Of a DNA stretch of 64,000 nt, positions 35,042 through 46,447 are shown piece after piece. Origin of the DNA: Siphonodentalium dalli. Taxonomy: Eukaryota; Mollusca; Scaphopoda; Gadilida; Siphonodentaliidae. The notes beneath the pieces were generated by a model. The model did not search any database, was not told the origin of the DNA, and saw nothing but the letters and a program-made list of their open reading frames with translations. The stretch lies in the NCBI GenBank assembly GCA_032622095.1, contig CP136063.1, positions 32,242,987 to 32,306,986 on the forward strand. The letters are read 5' to 3'. The position numbers and the translations under genes are program-made. The number at the start of each line of letters is the position of its first letter. Position 1 is the first letter of the stretch.

Positions 35042-36062
35042 TCCCACATTCAAAAACAGTTGTATTATATGTATGTAATCAGTCTGTCCATTCATCTATA
35101 TATACATCTCTTAGCACTTTTAGTTTAACATTACAAAGTCAAGTTTGAGCTATTGCCATGAGTTGGCATCTATCATATATGTGTGTATGCATGAATACAT
35201 CTGATGAATAGCATCAAGACATATATCCGAATATATCCTGAAAAATTCTCGATAATAATTAGGTGGTTAAGGGGTCACTTATTTTGACAAGTACTGTTTT
35301 AACTGGCGTTCTGAATTAAATAATTATAGCGAAAATTCTGTTAACATGGCGATATGAATCTCATTAAACATGTTTCAATATGTCGTATATTCCTATCTAG
35401 TAGTCAACACATTACCAAATAAACTTCAAAATGTCGTAGGAATTTATACGCGGTTTTGACCCAAACAGTATTGATGGCAAAATAGTGTATAGCACTTCAT
35501 CGATAAATAACACGAAAACCATCTATGCTGCATAGTTTAGCCCATTTTGATGTGATTCGGCAGCTAATTATCTACCAAAAGAACCCGAAATGTCCAGTAT
35601 ATGTTCATTGTTGTTATTTCTATTAAGTTTTTTGTCTCTCCTGTAAAATTTACAAAAACGTCCATATGACATTTTGCAATTTAAACGACGATATGAGACA
35701 TTTATGATAAACAACTTCGAACCCTTGCAAGCTGTTAATTTGATTGCATTTCCTGCGATTCGCTGGAAATATTGGCAGAGATTGAACAATCGCTCATTGA
35801 TCCATCTGTGGTGACAACATTGGTAATATGTTTTGTTTTATTCATTATGCAAGAACAAGATGCATGCAGGGTATCTGTCAGACTTATGAGTGCACCTTTA
35901 AATTTGGAGGGCATACAGTGAATTTTTTTATGTTATTTTTGTTGTTAGTCAAAAGTAATTGATAACTTTAATATGAATTGTATGTCTATGTATTGTTGTA
36001 TTTAGTCAGAATCGGTCAAATTATATCTTTAATTAGTCATTCTAATTAATACAAGTAACTTT

Positions 36063-36162
36063 NNNNNNNNNNNNNNNNNNNNNNNNNNNNNNNNNNNNNN
36101 NNNNNNNNNNNNNNNNNNNNNNNNNNNNNNNNNNNNNNNNNNNNNNNNNNNNNNNNNNNNNN
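36063..36162. other. Assembly gap, 100 N
   Basis: Exactly 100 N, the usual placeholder for a gap of unknown size. Copy 2 of the 18.6-kb unit ends on its left and copy A of the 8.9-kb unit begins on its right. Confidence 0.99.
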
Positions 36163-36802
36163 AAGCAATGTAGAAGGCGTATGGACGTAACGAACAGAAA
36201 ATAGCGTTCTCTGTGAGTGCATTCCTATATAGGAATAAGGATCGTTTGTTTCTCGTTTGCGTTTTGACACGACTTAAATGACGGCGTACGAAACTAACAG
36301 TGGTGTTATATTTTGTGAAAGTATAAAGGTAGTCATTTCAAATTTGGCAGACATATACTAACGAAAAGATTTGAATGTACATTTGCAGTATTCTACTATT
36401 CATAAAAATATACGAATTGTTGTTACGAAAATGATGATGTTTTCATTTGTCTATGTGTTTATCGTTGTTATGACAAACGAAATAATTGGATATACGTCGA
36501 CTTTACGTTAGTATAAGTATACATCGTTTGTTTCATCCCATTAATGTAATGCTTGTATTTTGTTTGGTTGTACATGAGGAGTTGTGTGCATTGAAGATGC
36601 GAAATACGATACAAAAGTGAAATGCACGGACGCAGAAAACTCATGGCACACCATACACGTTAAAATAATAATTTAGCCCACATCATGGGCAACAAAATTT
36701 CGAATAGGTGGGTTTATATTCAAATCCAAGTTATTGGTTTATAATAGCTCCGATATGTACTCACATACCAATATACCAGTCTGCAAATGATTGCTGGAAT
36801 TC

Positions 36803-36880
36803 GGTGGGCGCTCTATCGGTAGAGAAATGCCGGAGCCTGGTTCGCGAGACGGGTGCTTTCGAATTGGAATTTTGGTTCCA
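36803..36880 (+). repeat. Possible tRNA-derived SINE head
   Basis: GGCGCTCTATCGGTAGAGAA resembles a tRNA D-arm/A-box, and CTTTCGAATTGG about 40 bp on weakly resembles a T-arm/B-box. No cloverleaf closes convincingly. Repeated at 45676-45753. Confidence 0.25.
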
Positions 36881-37041
36881 TCCACGGGGAAGTGGGGTAG
36901 CTGGAGGAAGCCGAAGGGGAAGTGACAATTTTTTGGCGTATAATATATATCATATATATATCAGAGTAATTGTTTTGAAGAGCTCTTTTCACTTGACTGA
37001 GAAAAAAATTCTAAGTCCAAAAGTCCAAAAACGACTTTTCA

Positions 37042-37391
37042 GGAACAGGTCGATTTGGATCTCATATTTGAAGCACAGGTTGGACACTCTTTCGGACCAC
37101 TTTTACGAACTCGACCCAAACAAATTTCGGCCCAAAATGTTCCGCCCAGCTGGCCACTTGAGAATTTGCACCCATTGGGGACATTTTCCGAGGTATTCCG
37201 AGGTATTTCGGACTTTTCGACCCAAATTTTTTCGGCCCAAATTTTTGTTATTTTTCACTAAGTACGTTGCCGTGGTCATTTGCCACATTTCCCAAAAAAA
37301 TCGGTTTGAGCAAATGTTGGACACTTTTTCGGACCACTTTTACGAACTCGACCCCAAAAATGTTCGACCCAAAATTTTCCGCCCAGCTCAG
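37042..37391 (+). repeat. Diverged tandem repeat, CGGACCACTTTTACGAACTCGACCC family
   Basis: Two units start near 37079 and 37318, with ACACTCTTTCGGACCACTTTTACGAACTCGACCC and CGGCCCAAAATGTTCCGCCCAGCT blocks, and a third, partial unit lies between. One frame stays open through them (peptide DTxSDHFYELDPxxxRPKxFRPA repeated), but the sequence is a non-coding repeat also found inverted at 43102-43403. A G-run of 14 follows. Confidence 0.7.
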
Positions 37392-37565
37392 GGGGGGGGG
37401 GGGGTGAAAAAGCCACCAACAAGCAATTTTTTTCCGCAACTAAAAAACAAATCCTGCTGGTTTTTTAGTGTTTGGCAATGAGTTGAGCTTCAAAACCACT
37501 TTGAATGAGATAAATAATGTAATTCTAACTGGTAAACTGACTGCAGGCAGTTATCGTGTTGTATT

Positions 37566-37690
37566 TTGTTGCAAATTTTGAAATCCAAGTTGGCCGCTGG
37601 CGGCCATGTTTTTTTGGCCGAATGACTTCAAAATGACTCATTCCTATTTACATGTCCATGTTAACATCCATAATAAATTGTATGCACAGA
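37566..37690 (+). repeat. ATGGC-rich dispersed repeat, single copy
   Basis: GCTGGCGGCCATGTTTTTTTGGCCGAATGACTTCAAAATGACTC matches the family at 13137-13416. Repeated in copy B at about 46448-46572. Confidence 0.6.
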
Positions 37691-37908
37691 AGTTCATATA
37701 CAGCATATCTCTGTTTTAGTGTTAAAAGGGGGGTGGGTGTAAAAAAATGGTCGGAAAAAACTGCCGAAAACGGAAAAAAATTTGGCGGTGGGGGTGGGTG
37801 GGTACAAAAAATGATCGAAAGGGAAAAAATGCCATACGTGCCTGAAATATTTTTCCGATATATAATATAATAGACTAGCCGATGAGCCCGACGTTATCCT
37901 GGCTATTC

Positions 37909-38247
37909 AAAAACCAAATTTCAATTCGATAGCTCCACCCGTTTTCGAGATCTCGTCTGCGCATGCGCGAAGCTGTCGTCGCACGGGCTCGGCGACCCGA
38001 TAAAATTCGTATTCGGGGCAAGGTACATTCACATACCAAATTTCAAGTCGATAGCTCCACCCGTTTCCGAGATCTCGTCTGCGCATGCGCGAAGCGGGCA
38101 CCGCACGGGCTCGCCAATACGACAACGTCCACCGCCTGGTCAAACTACACACACGTACCAAGTTTGGTCCCGATCGGTTGAGAATCGTAGATTTGTATAA
38201 ATGACAAACATACAAACATACAGACAAACATACAAACAAACAGACAG
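37909..38247 (+). repeat. GC-rich 120-bp tandem pair with ACAAACATACAGAC tail
   Basis: Units at about 37909-38020 and 38035-38155 share CCAAATTTCAATTCGATAGC, TCCACCCGTTTTCGAGATCTC and GTCTGCGCATGCGCGAAGC. A third partial unit (ACCAAGTTTGGTCCCGATCGG) leads into a run of ACAAACATACAGAC. The unit plus short-repeat tail is the layout of a non-LTR or SINE 3' end. Repeated at 46791-47129. Confidence 0.65.
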
Positions 38248-38355
38248 AGGTCTTCAAAATATATATGAGATATATAATTATATATGCGTATAACCATGTC
38301 ATATAATACATATATAGTCCGGGAGCTAATAGGGGTACCCTAGCAGCCCCCGTGT

Positions 38356-39357
38356 CTTAACTTCAGCCCACTCATTTTGTTCATTATTATGCCCTTCAAC
38401 TTTTAAGCAATGTTAAAAAGTAAAAAAGGTGGTCGTTTAGACTCCAGACAAGATGGCGTCCATCATGGCCGCCTTTTTAGACCAGACCCTAAGTCAGTGT
38501 TGTGCAAATTATAGTGGGAAAATCTAGTAAAATGTATACAAATGTATATATTTTCGTTCGTGAAGCTGAGACATAAAGACACATTTTTGGTACAAAATAG
38601 AAACTCACCATCCAAGAATGCCGCCAAAATGGCTGCCGGAAGTAGAAAATATCACGTTTTTTCACAAATATCTTCTAGATCAGTTCATGCTGTTTGGAAC
38701 TAGTTGAGTAATATGACAGTATTCTGTGTTTTTTTATATTAACTGATCATTGGAGCAATTAAAGATGCAATTATTGTGGTCCTAGCACCTTCCGATCCAT
38801 AAAAACATTTTAAAATGCAGAACGTGGTATAAAATTTCACAAAAAAACATAACTAGGATTCTAGTCATATTTCAATAAGAAATGAACAGAATTTTGTAAT
38901 ATAAGTGAGGCATATCATTACCTATAAATATTCCAACTCACTGGAACCAAAATTCTTACTTTTGGCTCAAAATATGGAAAATTGTAAATATTGCTCCAGC
39001 ATATCCTGCAATCACTTTCAAGTTGTGGTTGATATATACAATTGGCTATTCTGCATTCTGTACATCGAATACTAACATGTCTGATGCACCATGAATCAGT
39101 GTTACTATTGTCACCACTGACATCAACAGAAATATTGGATTTTTCTCTCACAAACTTGATATAAATATCAGCAAGAATTAACTTTTCAGGTTTTAACCAT
39201 ATTTTCAAGTAAAATGCAAATATCTTTGGTATCAAAGGTGTTTATTGGTTTGGTCTATCGTAAATGTGTAACACTGCGGTGTTTATTGGATGAAATTGCT
39301 CATGATGGCTTCCAAAATGGCAACAAAATTGGTAAAAAGTTATTATTTTACATATAT
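38356..39357 (+). repeat. 1-kb repeat IR-L, copy A
   Basis: Runs from CTTAACTTCAGCCCACTC to TTTTACATATAT. An inverted copy of about 85-90% identity lies at 53154-54165. Contains AAGATGGCGTCCATCATGGCC-type motifs. Minus-strand frame 38918-39235 has no recognisable content. Confidence 0.85.
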
Positions 39358-41655
39358 GGTCATAGGGGAGGTGAATAGGTATACAGAGAGTTATTGTATG
39401 GTCATAGATGATGTGAATATGTATACAGGGGGTGGCTGTATGGTTATGAGTGCGTTGTCCATGGTGAGATGTATAGTAATATAAAGAGTGGCTCTATGGC
39501 CATGTGTGAGGTGAATCAGTATACAGTGACTGTCCGATGTATGGTTGTGGCCGATGCGACCGTATGGGCATTGAAGTGGTGTATCGATATAACGAGATTA
39601 TCTATATGGTCACCCATTTGTTGTTTGTGTATATATGGAGTGACTGTATACGGTCGTGGATGGGATGTATATATGTACCGTGGGTGGCTGTATGGTGACA
39701 GGTGTGTGTATATGTATATCTGGATTGACTCTATGGTCAAGAGTATGGCGAATGGGTATACATGTAGTGGCTGTATGATCCATTGTTATGTGAATAGGTA
39801 TACAATGAATGACTGCATGATCGTGAATGTGGTATACATAAAGTGACTATATGAGCATGTGTCGGTGTAGGAGTATGTCTTGTGTTCATGCATGGTGACT
39901 CTTGAGGGTGTCGTCATTTGTGGTATTTACGGGTATAACCACGTATGGCTCTATAGTCAGGTGTAAGTGTATAAAGTGGGTGACTAAATTGTTATTTGTG
40001 TCGTGTTTAAGTGCATATGGAGTGGCTGAAGTAATGACTTTGTTGTACGTGTGTACCTTGGGTGGCTATCCGCCATAACTAAGGAAATGTTAATCAATAG
40101 AGAGTTCATGTCATGTCAGATTTCCCCTTCTCAATGGTGTTTATGTACAATTGGGAAACGTTAAACATGACAAGCGATAGCCACGCATTATCACATAGTC
40201 ATTCCATATATACATAAGCACCCCATGCACAACACTATAGTCATCCACTATATGCACGCACACCTGACTCATGACCATACAGCCATACTCGGTTATACCC
40301 ATACATACCACGGATGACCATACATACATGAGTCACAGTGCAGGCAAACCGGTTATACTCATAAATATGACCCATAACAATATAGTCACTCATTGTATAC
40401 CCATTCACCCCATCATTGATCAAACGGTCATACTCTGTATACCTAATCGCCACACACATTGTCAAATACATTGAATATATCCATCAACACCACAACAATG
40501 ACAATCGAGTCACTCCAGGATACATATGCACCTCACCGATCGTCATATAACCACAGGCTTCATATACATGCCCTCACCAATCGCACCTGGTATACTCACT
40601 CATCTGACCTATGACCATAGAGTCAACCCGCGTGTACCTATCCAAAACATTCGTAGATGATCATGGTCAATCATTGTATACATATTCACTTCACCATTGG
40701 CCATGTCACTTCCTGTATCCCTATTGGTCACACCATAGCCGAATAGCCACCAAGATATACTAATACACCCCAGCCATGTCAGTATAGTCACTCCGTATAA
40801 ACACGTTGTCAATGTTTTGGTCCACAGCCGAAACTCATCCATGGCCATATAGCCACTCGCTATATACACATACCCGTCGGCCATAACCATACAGTCACAC
40901 GTGTGTATGCCCGTATGACCCACACAATCATGCCGCCACGAGTCACCAAGCAGGAACACGAGGTATACTCATACACCTGGCACATGGCCATTTAATCACT
41001 CCATGTATACATATTCCTTACATTTGTGATCATACAGCCACTCCTTGTTTAACTACTCATTTCACCATTAACTATACAGTCACTACATATATACCTATTC
41101 GATACATATAGTCATATAATCACTTAATATATACATATGCAGCCCACCCTAGATCACGGAGTCACCCGAGGTATATGTATGTACACCTCACCAATGTCCA
41201 TTCATCCATTCCAGATATACAAAAAACACGACAACTTATACCTTCCATACTTGCATAAACACCTCACACATGACAATTCAGCAACTCACTGTATAATCAT
41301 ACAAGCCATCCATTATCATACAGCTAATCTCTATACACCAACCAATAATAATACATCCACGAGATATATAAATATACATCCCACAAGGACGTCACTCCAT
41401 ATATACATAACCAGCACACGGGCGACCATGTAGATACTCTCGTTATATCCATACACCACATTAATACCCATACGGTCACATCGTCCACAACCATACATCG
41501 AACAGCCACTGCATACCGATTCGCCTCAAACATTACCATAGAGACACTCTTTATATTACTATACATCTCGCATGGACAACGCACTCATAACCATATAGCC
41601 ACACATTGTATACATATTCACATCATCCATGACCATACAATAACTCACTTTATTA
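39340..41655. repeat. Fold-back satellite, copy A
   Basis: About 45-50-bp degenerate units (GTGACTGTATGGTCATG, then GAGGTGAATAGGTATACAG) run forward over 39356-40070 and in reverse complement over 40172-41650, with an unrepeated loop near 40075-40170. The outer 350 bp of the two arms match closely in inverted orientation: 39390-39700 pairs with 41320-41645, sharing TTATTGTATGGTCAT and GTATAGTAATATAAAGAGTG. Unit length near a multiple of three leaves spurious open frames with a repeating VNRYT...CMV pattern. Confidence 0.85.
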
Positions 41656-41773
41656 TATTTTCAGTAACTTTTTCTGCCAAAATAATAATCGTATCCCCAC
41701 TCCCGGAAGTGCCACGATGTTATCCTACTCCCAAAGACTATTTATCCCAACCTCGCGAGATGCGAGCACGTTC

Positions 41774-41789
41774 CGAATTACGTAATTCG
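41774..41789. promoter_or_regulatory. 16-bp perfect palindrome upstream of the recombinase gene, copy A
   Basis: CGAATTACGTAATTCG, 63 bp before the ATG, next to CCTCGCGAGATGCGAG, which resembles the TCTCGCGAGA core-promoter motif. Could be a promoter element or a binding site of the recombinase itself. This is inference. Confidence 0.35.
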
Positions 41790-41851
41790 AAGTGCACGTT
41801 TTGAGTTACTCCCCTTACACCAAAATAATTGTCTTCTGTCGAGCTGTCAAA

Positions 41852-42878
41852 ATGTCTCTGCAGTTGTCAGAAATGGATTTAGGAATGATTGATGATGACT
41901 TTTTACGCCAACTTTTGGAATCGGACATAGATTATGGCAACGTTGATGATTCGGTGACTGCCGATGCCAGCGAGAATGTATCGGGAGCTGCGGAATCGAA
42001 TTCTCGATCCTACGGGAGATTTCAAATGATGGATGATGAGCAATTGACTAACTTTATGGCCGAAAATGAAAATCAAAATACATTAAAGAAAACCATGTTG
42101 GATGTTAGGTTATTCCAGAATTTCTTGAAGGCAAAATATGACTTTACATCATTTGCGGAACTCGAGTCTGGAACTCTCTGTGAGTACCTATGTCACTTCC
42201 TCGTGTCTGTGAGACGGCGAGATGGTGATGAATATGAACCCACCACACGCAGGGCGTTCTACTCCAGCATTAGTAGATAAGTGTATTGTGCAAGACCCTA
42301 TTTTTGGGGACGTTTTGAAAACCAAACAAAGGCATTTGAAATCCATTGGGAAGGTAAATAAACCACTCGAGGCCGACCGATTAACAAATACCGAAATTGT
42401 ACAGCTTTATGAGAAAAATGTATTGGGCTCATGCTCCCCAAAGTCAATGCTAAATACAATGTGGCTCACGGTTACCACTCACTGTGGGATGAGAGGCGGC
42501 CAAGAGCAGTGCGATTTGCTATGGGGCGACGTTCAAATTAGAAGCGACGAAAGCGGAAAACAGTACATATTTATCGAGGAAGAACGCCAGACAAAAACCA
42601 GAACGGGCGGGGATGTTGCTAATAACAGAGTTTTGAAAGCAAAGGCATATGAAATAACACAAGAAAGGAACCCTATTTATATTTACAATATATTCAAAGC
42701 GAAACGTCCGATCAACATGTTATCGCCATATTCGCCATTTTATATTTCTATGGTATCGGATACACAGCAACAGGTTGATGCAAACACCTGCGTCGCGAGT
42801 GGGCAAAAATGGTTAAAAATCAGCGCCTGGGTATAAACCAAATTCGAAAATTCATGCCGCAGATGAAAATTGATGGTG
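41852..42878 (+). pseudogene. Crypton-like tyrosine recombinase, copy A, truncated
   Basis: Starts MSLQLSEMD at 41852 (context GTCAAAATGT). The N-terminal part holds the core-binding helices (FQNFLKAKYDFTSFAE), then a frameshift near 42275 moves to the frame beginning DKCIVQDPIFGDVLK. The catalytic Arg lies in HCGMRGGQEQCDLLWGD, and a second shift follows near 42815. The duplication junction at 42878 removes everything after KIDG, so the HxxR, H and Tyr motifs are missing. Both frameshifts are shared with copy B. Confidence 0.8.
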
Positions 42879-43101
42879 TGATAAACTAGATTGATTAATT
42901 GATTGATTGATACATCTATATGTAGAACACTATTGTCGTCTTTTATTTTTTTGAACTAAATTTTTTATGATGTTTATGTTTCATTTTACAATGTCTAAAG
43001 TATCCCATTTGTAAATAAATAACTACCTCTTTATTGGTGGGGCTAATTAAACGCGATAAAGAAGATGATATCGCTCCGACCTGACAAGGTGAGCCACTAC
43101 C
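42879..43101. other. Start of spacer, nothing recognised
   Basis: AT-rich, begins with a (TTGA)n stretch. Confidence 0.35.
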
Positions 43102-43403
43102 TACACAAATGGCCCCAAATTCGTAAGTGGCCAGGGGGGCGGAGCATTTTGGTCAGAAATTGTTTTGGGTCCAGTTCGTCAAAGTCGTCCGAAAAAGTGT
43201 CCAACCTGCTCGGTCCGATTCTTTTGGAAAAAAGTGGCAAATGACGCCAAATTCTCAAGTGACCAGCTAGGCGGAAAATTTTGGGTCGAAAATGTTTTGG
43301 GTCGAGTTCGTAAAAGTGGTCCGAAAAAGTGTCCGACCTGTGCTCGGTCCGATTTTTTTTGGAAAATGTGGCAAATGACCACGGCAACATACTTAGTTTC
43401 ACA
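43102..43403 (-). repeat. CGGACCACTTTTACGAACTCGACCC-family tandem repeat, inverted
   Basis: Two units of about 132 bp (GTCCGAAAAAGTGTCC at about 43188 and 43320) in reverse orientation to 37042-37391. The translated minus strand repeats DTFSDxFxELDPK. Confidence 0.7.
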
Positions 43404-43723
43404 TTTTAGCATTCTGGAAATGAACACGTCTGTCAGCGTCTTCGCGGTCATTTGAAACAAAACCGAACAATTCGCTGCATGGCTACTCAACTTTACTCCG
43501 ATTTCCACCATGCGGCCAGCAAACTGACCGAAGAATAGCAATTGACTGGTCTGTTAATTGATCCAGATTATGAATGTTTTATTTTCTAAATAGCGATGAT
43601 TCCAACATAAAATTAACTTTTCGAACTGGATTAAAGAATATATGCGCGCACTTATGCCTGCAATTAAGAAGGTTCGTGTGTACTCCTTTGTCAGATAACA
43701 AAACAGTTGTCACCCTTGTTTTC

Positions 43724-43833
43724 GTGAGACACGGGGATTTGTCGCCGCTCTCGACCTGGAATGTCACCATCGGGCCTATCGGTCTCGGGTGACATTACAG
43801 GTCTCGAGCGGGCGACAAATCCCCGTGTCTCAC
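43724..43833. repeat. Near-perfect hairpin, 45-bp arms
   Basis: GTGAGACACGGGGATTTGTC on the left and GACAAATCCCCGTGTCTCAC on the right. The pairing continues through CGACCTGGAATGTCACC / GTGACATTACAGGTCTCG around a loop of about 20 nt (CATCGGGCCTATCGGTCTCG). Confidence 0.85.
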
Positions 43834-45034
43834 TCAATCGAGGGCGATAACTGTATAATATCCACCGTTTTGGTCACACTCAAGATTATATCATATATTG
43901 TTATAGGTGAAACGATGTTATACATCTGAATTACCATGTGTGTGTAATTGTATTTTATGTTCATTTTGTGTAATATGATTATATGGGGAGAGAGACCCTT
44001 TGTAAGTTGCAAAACTTGTGTCTCAATCCCGTTGCGTCATTATTATGCAATACAATACGTTTACACTAAGAAGGGAATGCCCAATATCGTGTACATCATC
44101 TCGTTGTTAGCATTGGTAAACGCCTCGAATATATTGTCATGGATTAGTTACATGGCCCATGACAGATCATATGTATTAACGGAGGAACCGTTTTGTATTC
44201 AATGACATACTATTAAAATAAGACAATAGGATTGAAGTGACTTAGTCAGACAGGCGCGTAGCCCATTACGTATTGTTATACATTTAGTTATATGAATTAA
44301 CTTGTTTTGTGAACAGTGAAATACTGTAACAACGAGTACATATTAATCAAGTAATTGCTCATGTTTCTGTTGTTGACGTTAATGGGCGAAAGCACGAACG
44401 CAATTACATGAAATACGTATAGAAACATATTTTCAGGGGGCATATGCATTGAACAGAGTCACATAATGACAGAAATTACGTACAGGGGGAATGAACGCGA
44501 CTGGTTTAGAGAGCGTCCTGTGTTATTCTTGTCCATTAATTTTTCACGTCTCTATGAAAACATTATATTCACCAAAATGAGAAAGGCGAATCTTTGTATA
44601 CTTGAAGATCTACTATACTCAAACTCCAAATATCTCGGACATGTATAGGCCTACCATACGAATCAGTTAACTAATACTAGAATTATCAATCAGAAACCAT
44701 ATCGAACGGACGCACGGACGGTAATGCTGATTACTATATTCCTCCCAAATCTATCAGGAAAAATTAGATATATATATTGATGAACGGACGGATATGCTGA
44801 TTTCAGTGTACCATCCCCACCCCACCCACAACTGGTTGCAGGTGTATAATACAGGTAATAATTCTAAAATAAATGGTACATGAACACACCACATCACTCA
44901 GAAAATATCAGTCCCATTCTCATAAGTATTGCTCCACATGTGCAGTTAAGTGGTTTGAACAAGCACATAACATAAACCGCGATCAATGAACGTTCGATGC
45001 GAGGAATAAAATGAATCACAAACAACAACACAAA
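43834..45034. other. Rest of spacer, nothing recognised
   Basis: Short frames (43948-44205, with a hydrophobic middle, and 44466-44648) show no recognisable family. Two GAACGGACGGAYATGCTGATT-like motifs occur near 44704 and 44782. Confidence 0.35.
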
Positions 45035-45675
45035 AAGCAATGTAGAAGGCGTATGGACGTAACCGAACAGAAAATAGCGTTCTCTGTGAGTGCATTCCTA
45101 TATAGGAATAAGGATCGTTTGTTTCTCGTTTGCGTTTTGACACGACTTAAATGACGGCGTACGAAACTAACAGTGGTGTTATATTTTGTGAAAGTATAAA
45201 GGTAGTCATTTCAAATTTGGCAGACATATACTAACGAAAAGATTTGAATGTACATTTGCAGTATTCTACTATTCATAAAAATATACGAATTGTTGTTACG
45301 AAAATGATGATGTTTTCATTTGTCTATGTGTTTATCGTTGTTATGACAAACGAAATAATTGGATATACGTCGACTTTACGTTAGTATAAGTATACATCGT
45401 TTGTTTCATCCCATTAATGTAATGCTTGTATTTTGTTTGGTTGTACATGAGGAGTTGTGTGCATTGAAGATGCGAAATACGATACAAAAGTGAAATGCAC
45501 GGACGCAGAAAACTCATGGCACACCATACACGTTAAAATAATAATTTAGCCCACATCATGGGCAACAAAATTTCGAATAGGTGGGTTTATATTCAAATCC
45601 AAGTTATTGGTTTATAATAGCTCCGATATGTACTCACATACCAATATACCAGTCTGCAAATGATTGCTGGAATTC

Positions 45676-45753
45676 GGTGGGCGCTCTATCGGTAGAGAAA
45701 TGCCGGAGCCTGGTTCGCGAGACGGGTGCTTTCGAATTGGAATTTTGGTTCCA
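45676..45753 (+). repeat. Possible tRNA-derived SINE head, copy B
   Basis: Same as 36803-36880. Confidence 0.25.
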
Positions 45754-45914
45754 TCCACGGGGAAGTGGGGTAGCTGGAGGAAGCCGAAGGGGAAGTGACA
45801 ATTTTTTGGCGTATAATATATATCATATATATATCAGAGTAATTGTTTTGAAGAGCTCTTTTCACTTGACTGAGAAAAAAATTCTAAGTCCAAAAGTCCA
45901 AAAACGACTTTTCA

Positions 45915-46264
45915 GGAACAGGTCGATTTGGATCTCATATTTGAAGCACAGGTTGGACACTCTTTCGGACCACTTTTACGAACTCGACCCAAACAAATTT
46001 CGGCCCAAAATGTTCCGCCCAGCTGGCCACTTGAGAATTTGCACCCATTGGGGACATTTTCCGAGGTATTCCGAGGTATTTCGGACTTTTCGACCCAAAT
46101 TTTTTCGGCCCAAATTTTTGTTATTTTTCACTAAGTACGTTGCCGTGGTCATTTGCCACATTTCCCAAAAAAATCGGTTTGAGCAAATGTTGGACACTTT
46201 TTCGGACCACTTTTACGAACTCGACCCCAAAAATGTTCGACCCAAAATTTTCCGCCCAGCTCAG
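45915..46264 (+). repeat. CGGACCACTTTTACGAACTCGACCC tandem repeat, copy B
   Basis: Same as 37042-37391. The following G-run is 22 long here. Confidence 0.7.
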
Positions 46265-46447
46265 GGGGGGGGGGGGGGGGGGGGGTGAAAAAGCCACCAA
46301 CAAGCAATTTTTTTCCGCAACTAAAAAACAAATCCTGCTGGTTTTTTAGTGTTTTGGCAATGAGTTGAGCTTCAAAACCACTTTGAATGAGATAAATAAT
46401 GTAATTCTAACTGGTAAACTGACTGCAGGCAGTTATCGTGTTGTATT

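Larger units (their letters stand above)
18629..36062. repeat. Tandem duplication unit 1, copy 2, cut by assembly gap
   Basis: This is the second copy of the 18.6-kb unit. It ends abruptly at the run of N at the position matching 17436 of copy 1. Every feature of copy 1, including frameshifts and inserted elements, is present with the same lesions, so the insertions and disabling mutations predate the duplication, if the duplication is real. Confidence 0.97.
36163..42878. repeat. Tandem duplication unit 2, copy A
   Basis: Matches 45035-51760. The offset is 8872, then 8873 after a 1-nt indel near 36191, then 8882 after a G-run of 14 versus 22 and a 1-nt indel in GTGTTTGGC. One base substitution near 37781. 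The match ends at ATTGATGGTG (42878), where this copy joins the unit start TGATAAACTAG and copy B runs on into the recombinase gene. Confidence 0.97.

Noticed and set aside
36803-36880. tRNA gene
   Set aside because: A D-arm-like motif but no closed cloverleaf, anticodon stem or proper B-box. Kept only as a weak SINE-head candidate.
36708-37481. 257-codon frame at the start of unit 2
   Set aside because: Runs through the CGGACCAC tandem repeat and a G-run. Composition is not protein-like and the end is set by homopolymer length.
37907-38311. 134-codon minus-strand frame with a hydrophobic Cys/Leu/Val stretch
   Set aside because: The hydrophobic part is the translation of the ACAAACATACAGAC microsatellite tail, and the rest is the GC-rich tandem pair.
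39469-39846. 125-codon frame (and its relatives at 40141-41584 and in copy B)
   Set aside because: It reads through satellite units whose length is near a multiple of three. The VNRYT...CMV pattern is a repeat by-product, and similar frames occur on both strands.
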